A stretch of 13,479 bases of DNA from positions 1-13,479 of the forward strand of contig JAEYWA010000060.1 of NCBI GenBank assembly GCA_023431385.1. The letters run 5' to 3'. Position numbers and translations under genes: made by a program. The notes below the pieces were generated by a model. The model did no database searches, had not been told where the DNA came from, and worked only from the letters and a program-made list of their open reading frames with translations. The DNA comes from Bacillota bacterium. Its GTDB lineage: Bacteria > Bacillota > Clostridia > Acetivibrionales > DSM-1351. Shown piece by piece: positions 1 through 7,324 of this stretch; the stretch's first letter is position 1; each line of letters opens with the position of its first letter.

Positions 1-959
1 CCTTTGTTAAGCATTTCTTCAAGTACGTATCTGTCTCCAACCTTTGTCTTCTCTATAACAAGGCCGTTGTTTTTAGCCATAATATCCAAGCCCATGTTGC
101 TCATAACTGTAGCAACTATTGTATTATGTACCAGCATGCCCCGTTGCTTCAGGTGAAGTCCGATAATAGCCATTATCTGGTCACCATCCACCATGTTTCC
201 GTTTTCATCCACAGCCAGCACTCTGTCTGCATCGCCATCGAAGGCAAGGCCGATATCCGCCCCAGTTTCCTTTACATACTTCTGGAGCTCCTTCATGTGT
301 GTTGAACCGCAACCGGCATTTATATTTAACCCATCAGGTTCATTATTTATAACGCTTACATTGGCCTTCAGCTCATAAAGTGCCATGGGTGCTGCCTGGA
401 AAGAGGCTCCGTTAGCACAGTCAATTGCAACCTTCACACCCTCCAGATCACCTGAAATTGTCCCCTTAACAAAGTTTACATAGTCCTCAAGTGCTGTTTC
501 CTTAAACATTTTATAGCCTACATTTTGTCCTATTGGCTTTGGAAGTTCTTCTCCTCCGCTCATAATAATTTCTTCGATTTTATCTTCTATTGCATCTGGC
601 AGCTTGTATCCGTTGGAATTGAAAAACTTGATCCCGTTATATTCAAAGGGATTGTGGGAGGCTGAAATAACCACGCCTGCATCGGCATCATATAATCTTG
701 TCAGATAAGCAATGGCGGGAGTTGGTATAACACCCAGGCTTACAACCTGAGCACCCACAGAGCATATGCCTGAAATAAGCGCAGCCTCCAGCATATCCCC
801 CGATATTCTTGTATCCATACCCACCAGAATTTTAGGTGTGTGTTTTGTCTCCCCGGTAAGCACATATGCTCCTGCCTGCCCCAACTGAAATGCCAGCTTC
901 GGAGTCAACTCAAGATTTGCAACACCCCTGACACCATCAGTGCCAAATAACTTTCCCAT
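1..959 (-). CDS. glmM: Phosphoglucosamine mutase GlmM (3' part cut by window edge)
   Basis: GlmM interconverts glucosamine-6-phosphate and glucosamine-1-phosphate, a step towards UDP-GlcNAc and peptidoglycan in the cytoplasm. The 319 visible residues start MGKLFGTDGVRG, the usual N-terminus of the family. The phosphoserine loop ISASHNP is at residues 98-104, with the catalytic serine expected at 101. The Mg-binding loop DGDADR is at 240-245. Full-length relatives have about 450 residues, so roughly 130 C-terminal residues (sugar- and phosphate-binding domain) lie beyond the left edge. The start is an ATG with GGAGG seven bases upstream (967-971). It is the last visible gene of the cdaA-cdaR-FAD enzyme-glmM run, 215 bases after the FAD gene, and appears to have its own promoter. 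The identification is near certain; the gene is intact as far as seen. Confidence 0.97.
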   Translation of the reverse strand, partial: MGKLFGTDGVRGVANLELTPKLAFQLGQAGAYVLTGETKHTPKILVGMDTRISGDMLEAALISGICSVGAQVVSLGVIPTPAIAYLTRLYDADAGVVISASHNPFEYNGIKFFNSNGYKLPDAIEDKIEEIIMSGGEELPKPIGQNVGYKMFKETALEDYVNFVKGTISGDLEGVKVAIDCANGASFQAAPMALYELKANVSVINNEPDGLNINAGCGSTHMKELQKYVKETGADIGLAFDGDADRVLAVDENGNMVDGDQIMAIIGLHLKQRGMLVHNTIVATVMSNMGLDIMAKNNGLVIEKTKVGDRYVLEEMLNK

Positions 960-1044
960 ACATTATCCTCCATAATATCATTTAATCGTGAATTTATTAA
1001 TCAAACTCTTTTTATAACATATTTAATCTTTATCCAAATAAAGG

Positions 1045-1073
1045 CATATATAATATACCATTTTTAGTGTCAA
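1045..1073 (-). promoter_or_regulatory. Predicted sigma-A promoter of glmM
   Basis: On the minus strand a perfect -35 box TTGACA (1073-1068) is followed by 17 bases and TATATG (1050-1045), a 4/6 match to the -10 consensus. The predicted transcription start is near 1038, giving a leader of about 78 bases before the glmM start at 959. The box lies in the 215-base gap after the FAD enzyme gene. No terminator hairpin is visible in that gap, so glmM could be transcribed both from here and by readthrough. This is a sequence-pattern call only. Confidence 0.55.
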
Positions 1074-1174
1074 TGTTATAGTAAAAAATGACTTTCCTGT
1101 ATGATCTGTTCTCTAACTTATATCTACTGCAATCCATGAAATATATAACCAGCTTAATTCCTGCCTGCGGATAA

Positions 1175-2797
1175 TTACTTAGGCACTGCAAAGGTTTTCA
1201 CTATCTGTTCGGCAATCTTTATTCCATCCACTGCAGCACTGACAATTCCACCTGCATAGCCTGCACCTTCTCCGCAGGGATAAAGTCCTGCGATTCTGAC
1301 GCATTCCAAGGCCTCATTTCTTGGTATTCTCACAGGAGAAGAGGTTCTGGTTTCAACACCGGTAAGCAGTGCATCCTTCATGCCAAAGCCTTTCAGCTTC
1401 CTGTCAAAGTAAGGGATGGACTGCTTCATGTAGTCTGTGACATAAGGCGGCAGACATTGGTTGATATCGGCGCAGCGGGTTTCTCCCGTATAGCTGGGCT
1501 TAACACTGCCCAAACCACCTGTCCTGCTATTCAGAAAATCCTCCAGCCGCTGCACCGGAGCACTGTTGCTGGAGCCGCTCCTAGTGCTATTACCACCAGG
1601 AGTGCTATTGCCGCCCACTACATAGGCCAGCCGCTCCCACTTCCTCTGAAACTCAATACCTGCCAGAGGATGACTCGAGCCAAAATCACCTGGCCCCACT
1701 GAAACCACAAGAGCGCTGTTGGCATTATCCCTGTCGCGGCTGTACTCACTCATACCGTTGGTCACAATGGATTGGGACTCTGAAGCAGAAGCCACCACTA
1801 ATCCGCCCGGGCACATGCAAAAGGAGTACGCCGTTCGTTCAGCTCCCTTCAGGAACAATTGATAGTCGGCAGCACCCAGAGCAGGGTGCCCGCTGGCTTC
1901 ACCATACTGGGCAGTGTTGATAAGCTCCTGAGGATGTTCAATTCGCACACCTATAGAAAAAGGCTTCTGCTCAAAGGGAACTCCCCTGTCAAAGAGCCTC
2001 TGGAAGGTATCCCTTGCACTGTGACCTATAGCAAGAGCAATTACTTCGGTCTCAATCCTTGAGCCGGTATCGGTAATAACACCGTATATCTTTCCATTTT
2101 TTATATCAAAATCAACAGCCTTGGTATTAAAAAGAACTGTTCCGCCAAGTCTTTCAATCTCTTTTCTCATATTGACTACAACCTTTTTCAGGTTATCCGT
2201 ACCAATATGGGGCTTGGCCTTGTAGGTTATTTCTTCAGGAGCACCAAAGTTGTAAAACTCCTTCAGAACCTTTTCACATCTTCTGTCATTAATCCTGGTG
2301 GTAAGCTTCCCATCAGAAAAAGTGCCGGCGCCGCCTTCTCCGAACTGTACATTTGTTTCGGTGTTAAGAGCTCCTGTTTTCCAGTAGGTTTCAACAGTTA
2401 GGGCACGTTCTTCAACCTTCTGCCCCCTCTCAAGGATTATAGGCTTATAACCGTTCTGAGCAAGTACAAGACCGCAAAAAAGCCCGGCAGGGCCTGTTCC
2501 GATAACCAGCGGCTTTCCGGCAAAGGGTCTGCTGCCGGGTAAAAGAGCTTCTTCCTGTATGTCCTCAAGAATTCTTATATCTCCATCCTTAGGTATGCGA
2601 CAATTGTCTTTAACCTCGCAGGAAATGGAGTAAACAAAACGTATGCCAGGTTTTTTCCTGGCATCTATTGATTGCTTTACTATTTTAAAGTTGTCTAAAT
2701 ATTGCGGTTGTATTCTGAGCTTTTTTGCCGCCTGCTGTTTAAGTTCCTCAGCAGAGTCCTCCAAGCCCAAAATTAAATTTGATAAAAGCAGTTTCAT
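1175..2797 (-). CDS. Uncharacterised FAD-dependent dehydrogenase (COG2509-like)
   Basis: A 540-residue flavoprotein, about the usual length of this family of putative FAD/NAD(P)-dependent oxidoreductases, whose substrate is not known. An N-terminal domain of about 90 residues precedes the Rossmann FAD-binding motif VIGTGPAGLFCGL (98-110), with the acidic end of the second strand at ILERG (121-125). A glycine-rich stretch FGEGGAGTFSDGKL is at 152-165, and a second dinucleotide-type segment YPCGEGAGYAGGIVSAAVDG is near the C-terminus (506-525). Both ends are typical of the family. Residues 395-412 are a Gly/Asn/Ser/Thr-rich stretch just before APVQRLEDFL, where I recall relatives having a short GGGNY-type loop. 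The gene lies 48 bases after cdaR with no terminator between, so it is probably co-transcribed with cdaA-cdaR. The start ATG has AAGGAA about eight bases upstream. No signal peptide or membrane segment is seen, so it is probably cytoplasmic. The family call is firm, the function open. Confidence 0.85.
   Translation of the reverse strand: MKLLLSNLILGLEDSAEELKQQAAKKLRIQPQYLDNFKIVKQSIDARKKPGIRFVYSISCEVKDNCRIPKDGDIRILEDIQEEALLPGSRPFAGKPLVIGTGPAGLFCGLVLAQNGYKPIILERGQKVEERALTVETYWKTGALNTETNVQFGEGGAGTFSDGKLTTRINDRRCEKVLKEFYNFGAPEEITYKAKPHIGTDNLKKVVVNMRKEIERLGGTVLFNTKAVDFDIKNGKIYGVITDTGSRIETEVIALAIGHSARDTFQRLFDRGVPFEQKPFSIGVRIEHPQELINTAQYGEASGHPALGAADYQLFLKGAERTAYSFCMCPGGLVVASASESQSIVTNGMSEYSRDRDNANSALVVSVGPGDFGSSHPLAGIEFQRKWERLAYVVGGNSTPGGNSTRSGSSNSAPVQRLEDFLNSRTGGLGSVKPSYTGETRCADINQCLPPYVTDYMKQSIPYFDRKLKGFGMKDALLTGVETRTSSPVRIPRNEALECVRIAGLYPCGEGAGYAGGIVSAAVDGIKIAEQIVKTFAVPK
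1583..1618 (-). repeat. Imperfect 18-base tandem repeat inside the FAD enzyme gene
   Basis: Two adjacent 18-base units, 1583-1600 and 1601-1618, share the core AGTGCTATT(A/G)CC(A/G)CC on the plus strand. On the coding strand they encode GGNSTR and GGNSTP, within a protein segment reading VGGNSTPGGNSTRSGSSNS. A third, more degraded copy may lie just to the left (about 1559-1580). The period is a multiple of three, so the reading frame is kept. This looks like an in-frame duplication in a surface loop. Confidence 0.7.
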
Positions 2798-2845
2798 TTT
2801 TTTGTTCCTTGGTCAGATGGTTAATTATCTACTAATACTATATGC

Positions 2846-4066
2846 TTATGGTACATCAGAGCCCTTTGTAATCTTAACGTGTACCTCGGTTTCTCCAACC
2901 TGAGTGATATTGCTGTTCAAGGTTATCTTAAGGGGGACATTGTGTGTACCCTCATCAAGGTCATCAACATTTATTGTTGCCATTAACTGCTGTGGAGTAA
3001 CAACATTGACATCCTCAAGCTTTCCCTTCAATACTACGGTAACCGGTGAAGTTATTTCATAATTGAGCAGTGCATCTTCTGTTTTCCTGCCTTCTATGGT
3101 AATACTGTCAACAGGCACTTCCAAAGTACGTTGGGCAAGTGGAATTATCTCAACACTCACATTGACCTCCCGTGTTGAATTAACAAGCTTTATACCTTCG
3201 GGAAGCTGTAATATTATCGGGGTAGTAAAGGACTTTGTCATATTGTCAAGGCTTACGGGAGCTGTCTTGATCTCATTTACCTTTGACATTAAGTCCTTAT
3301 CACCAGTTATAAGAATATTTTCAGGCTTAACAGTAGAACTTCCTTCTACATAGTCCTTATCGGGATTACCCGAAATTATCGGAATAACTGGTACTCTCTT
3401 TCCTACCTCAATTCTAATATCTACAGTAAGCTTTTTGCCAAGTTCGGGGATTTCAATGCCCTTTTTATCGTATACCTTGCATTCTTTCCTAATTTCCAGA
3501 GTTTTATTAAGACCTGTAACGTCAACATAAACCTTTACCGAACCCACTGAGTTGATAACCGAATCAAGAGCCTGTATGGAAATAGTATCCGGTGTAGCAG
3601 TCTTGGATATTATCTCATAGTTTGCAGGTAGCTTGCCCGAGGTTTCAACCTGAACGATAAACGGATTCTCTTCTATTTTTCCAAGATCAAGCTTTACCGA
3701 CTTTGGCTTAAGCTCCATATTGTTTTCGCTTATCTTCTCACGTCCCAGATAAACTGGAGAATCCAATGTAATTACCTTATCATCTACACTTTTAACCTTT
3801 GATAAATCAAGAGTGACCTCAAAATCAGTATCCTTGATACGGTCAAGGACATCTACCCTGTCCCGCACAGTTATTGTAACGTATTTTTCAGGGTAAGCCT
3901 TGTTATTAAGAACAAGTCCTTTTGCACGCAGGCTCTCTTCATTTATTACAGTCAAAGGAACTGTATAATAATTTGTTTTAACAGGGTTTATGGCAAACCA
4001 AAGAAATATGGCAAATACTATTGAAAATATTTTTAAAGTCAAATCCTTCTTTAAGAATTCTTTCAC
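2846..4066 (-). CDS. cdaR: CdaA regulatory protein CdaR (YbbR-domain protein)
   Basis: CdaR is a membrane-anchored extracytoplasmic protein that partners with and modulates diadenylate cyclase CdaA. About 406 residues from the chosen start. A short basic N-terminus (VKEFLKKD) is followed by one membrane segment, LKIFSIVFAIFLWFAI, at about residues 11-26. Four YbbR-type beta-rich repeats follow, at roughly 35-110, 130-215, 225-305 and 315-400; examples are YTVPLTVINEESLRAKG in the first and TLEVPVDSITIEG in the fourth. I place the start at GTG 4066 because AAGGGG lies eight bases upstream and the codon overlaps the cdaA stop as GTGA. A TTG at 4084 in the same frame is possible but has no ribosome site. 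The four-base overlap suggests translational coupling with cdaA. The gene ends 48 bases before the FAD gene. Identity is secure from domain pattern and position. Confidence 0.93.
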   Translation of the reverse strand: MKEFLKKDLTLKIFSIVFAIFLWFAINPVKTNYYTVPLTVINEESLRAKGLVLNNKAYPEKYVTITVRDRVDVLDRIKDTDFEVTLDLSKVKSVDDKVITLDSPVYLGREKISENNMELKPKSVKLDLGKIEENPFIVQVETSGKLPANYEIISKTATPDTISIQALDSVINSVGSVKVYVDVTGLNKTLEIRKECKVYDKKGIEIPELGKKLTVDIRIEVGKRVPVIPIISGNPDKDYVEGSSTVKPENILITGDKDLMSKVNEIKTAPVSLDNMTKSFTTPIILQLPEGIKLVNSTREVNVSVEIIPLAQRTLEVPVDSITIEGRKTEDALLNYEITSPVTVVLKGKLEDVNVVTPQQLMATINVDDLDEGTHNVPLKITLNSNITQVGETEVHVKITKGSDVP

Positions 4067-4947
4067 TTTGATTTCCCCTTCCAAAGAGACAACTTCTTGT
4101 TGACAGTTTTCTTCTCCAGTAAATTTTTGTTAAGAGCTTTTCTCAATATATCAGGTGTCAGATTTCTGGATAATCCGCCGTTAAGAGCATAGGATATTTT
4201 CCCTGTTTCTTCCGAAACAACAACCGCAATACAGTCAGATACTTCGGTGATTCCCAATGCGGCTCTATGCCTTGTACCAAGTTCCTTGCTAAGATTCGGG
4301 TTATCGGTTAACGGCAGAAAACAGGCCGCTGACTTAAGCTTGTTTTCTCGTAATATTAAAGCTCCGTCATGGAGCGGTGTGTTCGGTGTGAAAATATTGA
4401 TTATCAATTCGGCACTAACGCTGGAATCGAGTTTTGTGCCCGTGTTTATGATTTCTCCAAGCTTTGTCTCCCTTTCAACGACTATAAGAGCTCCGGTCAT
4501 CGTTCTGGAAAGCTCTGTGGCTGCTTTTACAATTTCCTCAATTGTAAAAGTCGTATTTATTGCGTCATCCTTTTCATCGAATTTGAAAAAATCTTTAAAG
4601 TTGCTTCTGCCTATCTGCTCAAGACCTCGTCTGAGTTCGGGCTGAAACACCACAATCAGGGCAAATCCAGCTAGCTCAATAGTTTTATTGAGAATATAAT
4701 ACAGTGTTCTGAGTTCAAGAGCCTGACTTATAAGTGTCGTAATGAGTATAACAACAATACCCTTTACAAGCTGCCACGCTCTGGTTTCCTTTACAAGCTG
4801 AATAAGCTTAAAGGTCAGATAGGAAACAATACTTATATCAACAAGTGATCTAAGCGCTTCCAGCGGCTCCTTAAAGGGGACATAAACCGATAGGAAATCA
4901 ACTATACTTTTGAGGTTAGAGACAAAAGTATCAAACAAAAAATTCAC
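4063..4947 (-). CDS. cdaA: Membrane diadenylate cyclase CdaA
   Basis: CdaA condenses two ATP molecules into the second messenger c-di-AMP, which controls potassium and osmolyte uptake and affects cell wall homeostasis. The 294-residue protein has three predicted membrane segments (about 36-52, 60-77, 90-102) and then a cytoplasmic DAC (DisA_N) domain. Both signature motifs are present: LHDGALIL at 192-199 (DGA 194-196) and GTRHRAALG at 224-232 (RHR 226-228). Length is within the usual 270-300. Start choice is uncertain: GTG 4947 gives the full frame, but the only ribosome-like site, AAGGG, is just two bases before it. That site has a spacing of nine to the TTG at codon 4 (4938), which may be the real start. 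The gene is followed by cdaR (four-base overlap), the FAD enzyme and glmM. A leader of more than 200 AT-rich bases precedes it. Confidence 0.95.
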   Translation of the reverse strand: MNFLFDTFVSNLKSIVDFLSVYVPFKEPLEALRSLVDISIVSYLTFKLIQLVKETRAWQLVKGIVVILITTLISQALELRTLYYILNKTIELAGFALIVVFQPELRRGLEQIGRSNFKDFFKFDEKDDAINTTFTIEEIVKAATELSRTMTGALIVVERETKLGEIINTGTKLDSSVSAELIINIFTPNTPLHDGALILRENKLKSAACFLPLTDNPNLSKELGTRHRAALGITEVSDCIAVVVSEETGKISYALNGGLSRNLTPDILRKALNKNLLEKKTVNKKLSLWKGKSK

Positions 4948-5180
4948 ACCCTTGTAAAAAATGAAGGTAATAACAATAAAAATAAAACCAAATAATTAAA
5001 AACAAAATAGCATCAAAAAAACAACAAATTACACAATAATTTTAATATAAAAATAAACGTTCTTAAATGGGTAATAATAACTAATTTTACTTCCATTTAT
5101 ATTAAAATTTTATACCTATTTGAATGGGTAATAACTTGCATTGTTCAGGGTAATATAAAATAATCAACTGACTATTTTAT
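4948..5180. other. AT-rich leader before cdaA, with three GGGTAATA copies
   Basis: This gap of 233 bases is very AT-rich and has no open frame that I trust. On the plus strand GGGTAATA occurs three times, at 5069-5076, 5126-5133 and 5148-5155. The first two lie in a longer identical 12-mer, AATGGGTAATAA (5066-5077 and 5123-5134), 57 bases apart. Read with transcription of cdaA, the motif is TATTACCC. I find no promoter with two good boxes and no riboswitch that I recognise. cdaA may be transcribed from here or from upstream of the small peptide gene. Confidence 0.45.
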
Positions 5181-5282
5181 TTACATATCCCAAAAAACCG
5201 ACAAACCCACAGAAACAACTGAAGTAAGTATAAATGCGGCTGCTAGGATTACAGCAATCCACTTGACCCACCGTTTTTGCAT
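5181..5282 (-). CDS. 33-residue single-span membrane peptide upstream of cdaA
   Basis: A short frame from ATG 5282 to TAA 5181. It encodes a basic N-terminus MQKRWVKW, a hydrophobic span IAVILAAAFILTSVVSVGLS (residues 9-28), and a short tail VFWDM. The ribosome site AGGAG (5292-5288) is five bases from the ATG and is as good as any in the window. A promoter-like pair and a small hairpin lie just upstream. The charge pattern suggests an N-in single-pass membrane peptide; a cleaved signal is unlikely because almost nothing follows the span. The gene lies 55 bases after nadE and about 230 bases before cdaA on the same strand. I do not recognise the family. A chance frame is possible, but the ribosome site together with the membrane-peptide composition makes it a reasonable gene. 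Confidence 0.6.
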   Translation of the reverse strand: MQKRWVKWIAVILAAAFILTSVVSVGLSVFWDM

Positions 5283-5297
5283 ATTATCTCCTATCTA

Positions 5298-5310
5298 CGC
5301 GCACAGCGCG
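5298..5310 (-). other. GC-rich hairpin in the leader of the 33-residue peptide
   Basis: CGCGC-ACA-GCGCG forms a perfect five-base-pair stem with a three-base loop in otherwise AT-rich DNA. It sits right after the predicted transcription start (about 5311) and six bases before the AGGAG site. No T-run follows on the minus strand, so it is not an intrinsic terminator of nadE. It could stabilise the 5' end of the message or modulate translation. Confidence 0.45.
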
Positions 5311-5317
5311 AACACAA

Positions 5318-5345
5318 ATTGTATATGAAATATTAGCCTAATCAA
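5318..5345 (-). promoter_or_regulatory. Predicted promoter of the small peptide gene
   Basis: On the minus strand TTGATT (5345-5340) is separated by 16 bases from TACAAT (5323-5318), a 5/6 match to the -10 consensus. The -35 box overlaps the last codons of nadE. Transcription would start near 5311 and give a leader of about 28 bases before the peptide ATG. It might also drive cdaA. This is a pattern-based call. Confidence 0.4.
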
Positions 5346-7260
5346 TATCCCTAATCCAGTCGTCTGCATCTGCATCACTGGGCATTCTCCAATCACCTCT
5401 GGGCGAAAGGCTTATGGAACCAACCTTCGGTCCGTCAGGCAGACAGGAACGCTTGAACTGCTGACTGAAAAATCTTTTCAGGAATGCCATTAACCACTTG
5501 TTGATAGTAGCTTTGCTGTATTTTCCTTCAAAGGCTTGTCCGGCCATGAAAGAAATTTTTGAAGGACTAGCACCATAGCGTACCATATGATAGAGGAAGA
5601 AATCATGCAGCTCATAAGGCCCTACAATATCTTCGGTCTTTTGAGCTATTTCACCTTCAGCATCGGTGGGCAGCAGCTCAGGACTTATTGGTGTGTCCAA
5701 AATGCTAAGCAGCACCTTTCTGGTCTCAGCATCAAATAGATAGTCTGCGGCCCATTGAACCAGATATCTCACCAAAGTTTTTGGTACTCCTACATTAACT
5801 GCATACATTGACATATGGTCACCGTTATAGGTACACCAGCCCAGAGCCATTTCAGAAAGATCTCCTGTTCCAATAACCAAACCGCCTATTTTATTTGCTT
5901 TATCCATCAGAATCTGGGTTCTTTCTCTTGCCTGAACATTTTCATAAGTCACATCCAGTATTTCAGGATCATGTCCTATATCTTCAAAATGCTTTAAGCA
6001 GGCCTCCTTAATATCAATCTTGTAAGTGGTAACCCCCATTAGCCTCATAAATTCCAAGGAATTGCTCAGAGTATTTGAGGAGGTCCCAAAGCCAGGCATT
6101 GTAACAGCATGAATGTTTTTTCGGTCCAGCCCAAGTCTGTCATAAGCTTTAGCTATGACCAGAAGTGCAAGGGTAGAATCAAGTCCTCCTGAGATTCCAA
6201 TTACACACTTATCTATCCCAGTATGCTTAAGCCTTTTAGCAAGTCCGGAGGTCTGGATACTGAATATCTCTTCACACCTTGTATTTCTCACGTCGGGATT
6301 GGAGGGTACAAAGGGATGAGGATCAATTCTTCTCAAAAGCTTGTCCGTTTCAAGCTCTCTGATATTAAATAAAGCTTTTCTGAAGGAATTCTCCGTAACA
6401 TCATGGGTAAACCCTGAATTCTTCAGTCTTTCATTTATAAGTCTTTCCAAATCAATATCACATATTATCAACTGCTCATCAAAAGAAAATCTCTTCCCTT
6501 CTGCCATAAGTGAACCATATTCGCTTATCAGGGCATGTCCCCCGAATACCAGGTCAGTAGTGGACTCGTTAGGCCCTGAGGACGAATAAACGTACGCCGC
6601 AGCGCACTTCGCAGACTGCATGTTGACCATACTCTCCCTGTATTCGTGCTTTCCTACTATTTCATTGCTGGCCGACAGGTTAAACAACAGAGTTGCACCA
6701 TTCACAGCCTGTGCGCTGCTGGGAGGAGCAGGCACCCACAAATCCTCACATATTTCAATACCAAAGCATAGTCCGCTGATGTTCTCAGCCTCAAATAAAA
6801 CATCGGTGCCAAAGGGTACATTGTTACCTAAAAGGTTTATAGTTTTATTCTTCTCCCCTAAACCCGAGCAAAACCATCTCTTCTCATAAAACTCACTATA
6901 ATTGGGGATATAGGCTTTAGGAACAACTCCCAAAAGCTTGCCCGACTTTATGGCAACTGCGCAGTTATAAAGCCTGCTGTTGACAACAAGAGGTATACCT
7001 ATAATTATAACACAATCCAGCGTTTCTGTTTCCTTCAGTATCGTTTCCAGACCCTTTATTGCCGAATTCTGAAGAGTCTTTTGCAAGAACAGATCCCCGC
7101 AGGAATAAGCAGTTACGCACAATTCAGGGAATACTACAAACTGTGCTCCCCTTTTGGCAGCTTCTATTGATATTTTTATTATTTCCCCGGTATTATAATT
7201 ACAGTTGGCAACCTTCAGTGTTGGGACTGCAGCTGCAACTCTCACGAATCCATAGCTCAT
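5338..7260 (-). CDS. nadE: Glutamine-dependent NAD(+) synthetase
   Basis: NadE makes NAD from nicotinic acid adenine dinucleotide, ATP and glutamine-derived ammonia in the cytoplasm. The protein of 640 residues (from the chosen start) has two domains. The N-terminal nitrilase-type glutaminase (about 1-270) shows the catalytic triad: Glu46 in VVFPELC, Lys115 in VVPKAYIPNY and Cys171 in GIEICEDLW. The C-terminal ATP-dependent synthetase has the P-loop GISGGLDST (355-363) and GTGDLSEMALGW (464-475). Length fits the long, glutamine-using form, unlike the short ammonia-using NadE. I prefer ATG 7260 (MSYGFVRVAA) because GGAG lies six bases upstream; ATG 7272 in the same frame has no ribosome site. 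It lies 155-167 bases after the aminotransferase gene with no clear terminator between. Nothing looks broken. Confidence 0.96.
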   Translation of the reverse strand: MSYGFVRVAAAVPTLKVANCNYNTGEIIKISIEAAKRGAQFVVFPELCVTAYSCGDLFLQKTLQNSAIKGLETILKETETLDCVIIIGIPLVVNSRLYNCAVAIKSGKLLGVVPKAYIPNYSEFYEKRWFCSGLGEKNKTINLLGNNVPFGTDVLFEAENISGLCFGIEICEDLWVPAPPSSAQAVNGATLLFNLSASNEIVGKHEYRESMVNMQSAKCAAAYVYSSSGPNESTTDLVFGGHALISEYGSLMAEGKRFSFDEQLIICDIDLERLINERLKNSGFTHDVTENSFRKALFNIRELETDKLLRRIDPHPFVPSNPDVRNTRCEEIFSIQTSGLAKRLKHTGIDKCVIGISGGLDSTLALLVIAKAYDRLGLDRKNIHAVTMPGFGTSSNTLSNSLEFMRLMGVTTYKIDIKEACLKHFEDIGHDPEILDVTYENVQARERTQILMDKANKIGGLVIGTGDLSEMALGWCTYNGDHMSMYAVNVGVPKTLVRYLVQWAADYLFDAETRKVLLSILDTPISPELLPTDAEGEIAQKTEDIVGPYELHDFFLYHMVRYGASPSKISFMAGQAFEGKYSKATINKWLMAFLKRFFSQQFKRSCLPDGPKVGSISLSPRGDWRMPSDADADDWIRDID

Positions 7261-7324
7261 GTCAATCTCCATTCTGCTTCAGTGAGTCGATAATGTTTTA
7301 AGCTATAATAAAAGTTAATATAAT

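Noticed and set aside
193..378. 61-codon plus-strand frame at the left edge
   Set aside because: It lies entirely opposite the well-supported glmM coding sequence.
1457..2062. Plus-strand open frames of 60-80 codons across the FAD gene, and similar ones opposite cdaR, cdaA, nadE, the aminotransferase and valS
   Set aside because: They lie antisense to clear genes, lack ribosome sites and have no recognisable protein character. They are by-products of the coding strand's composition.
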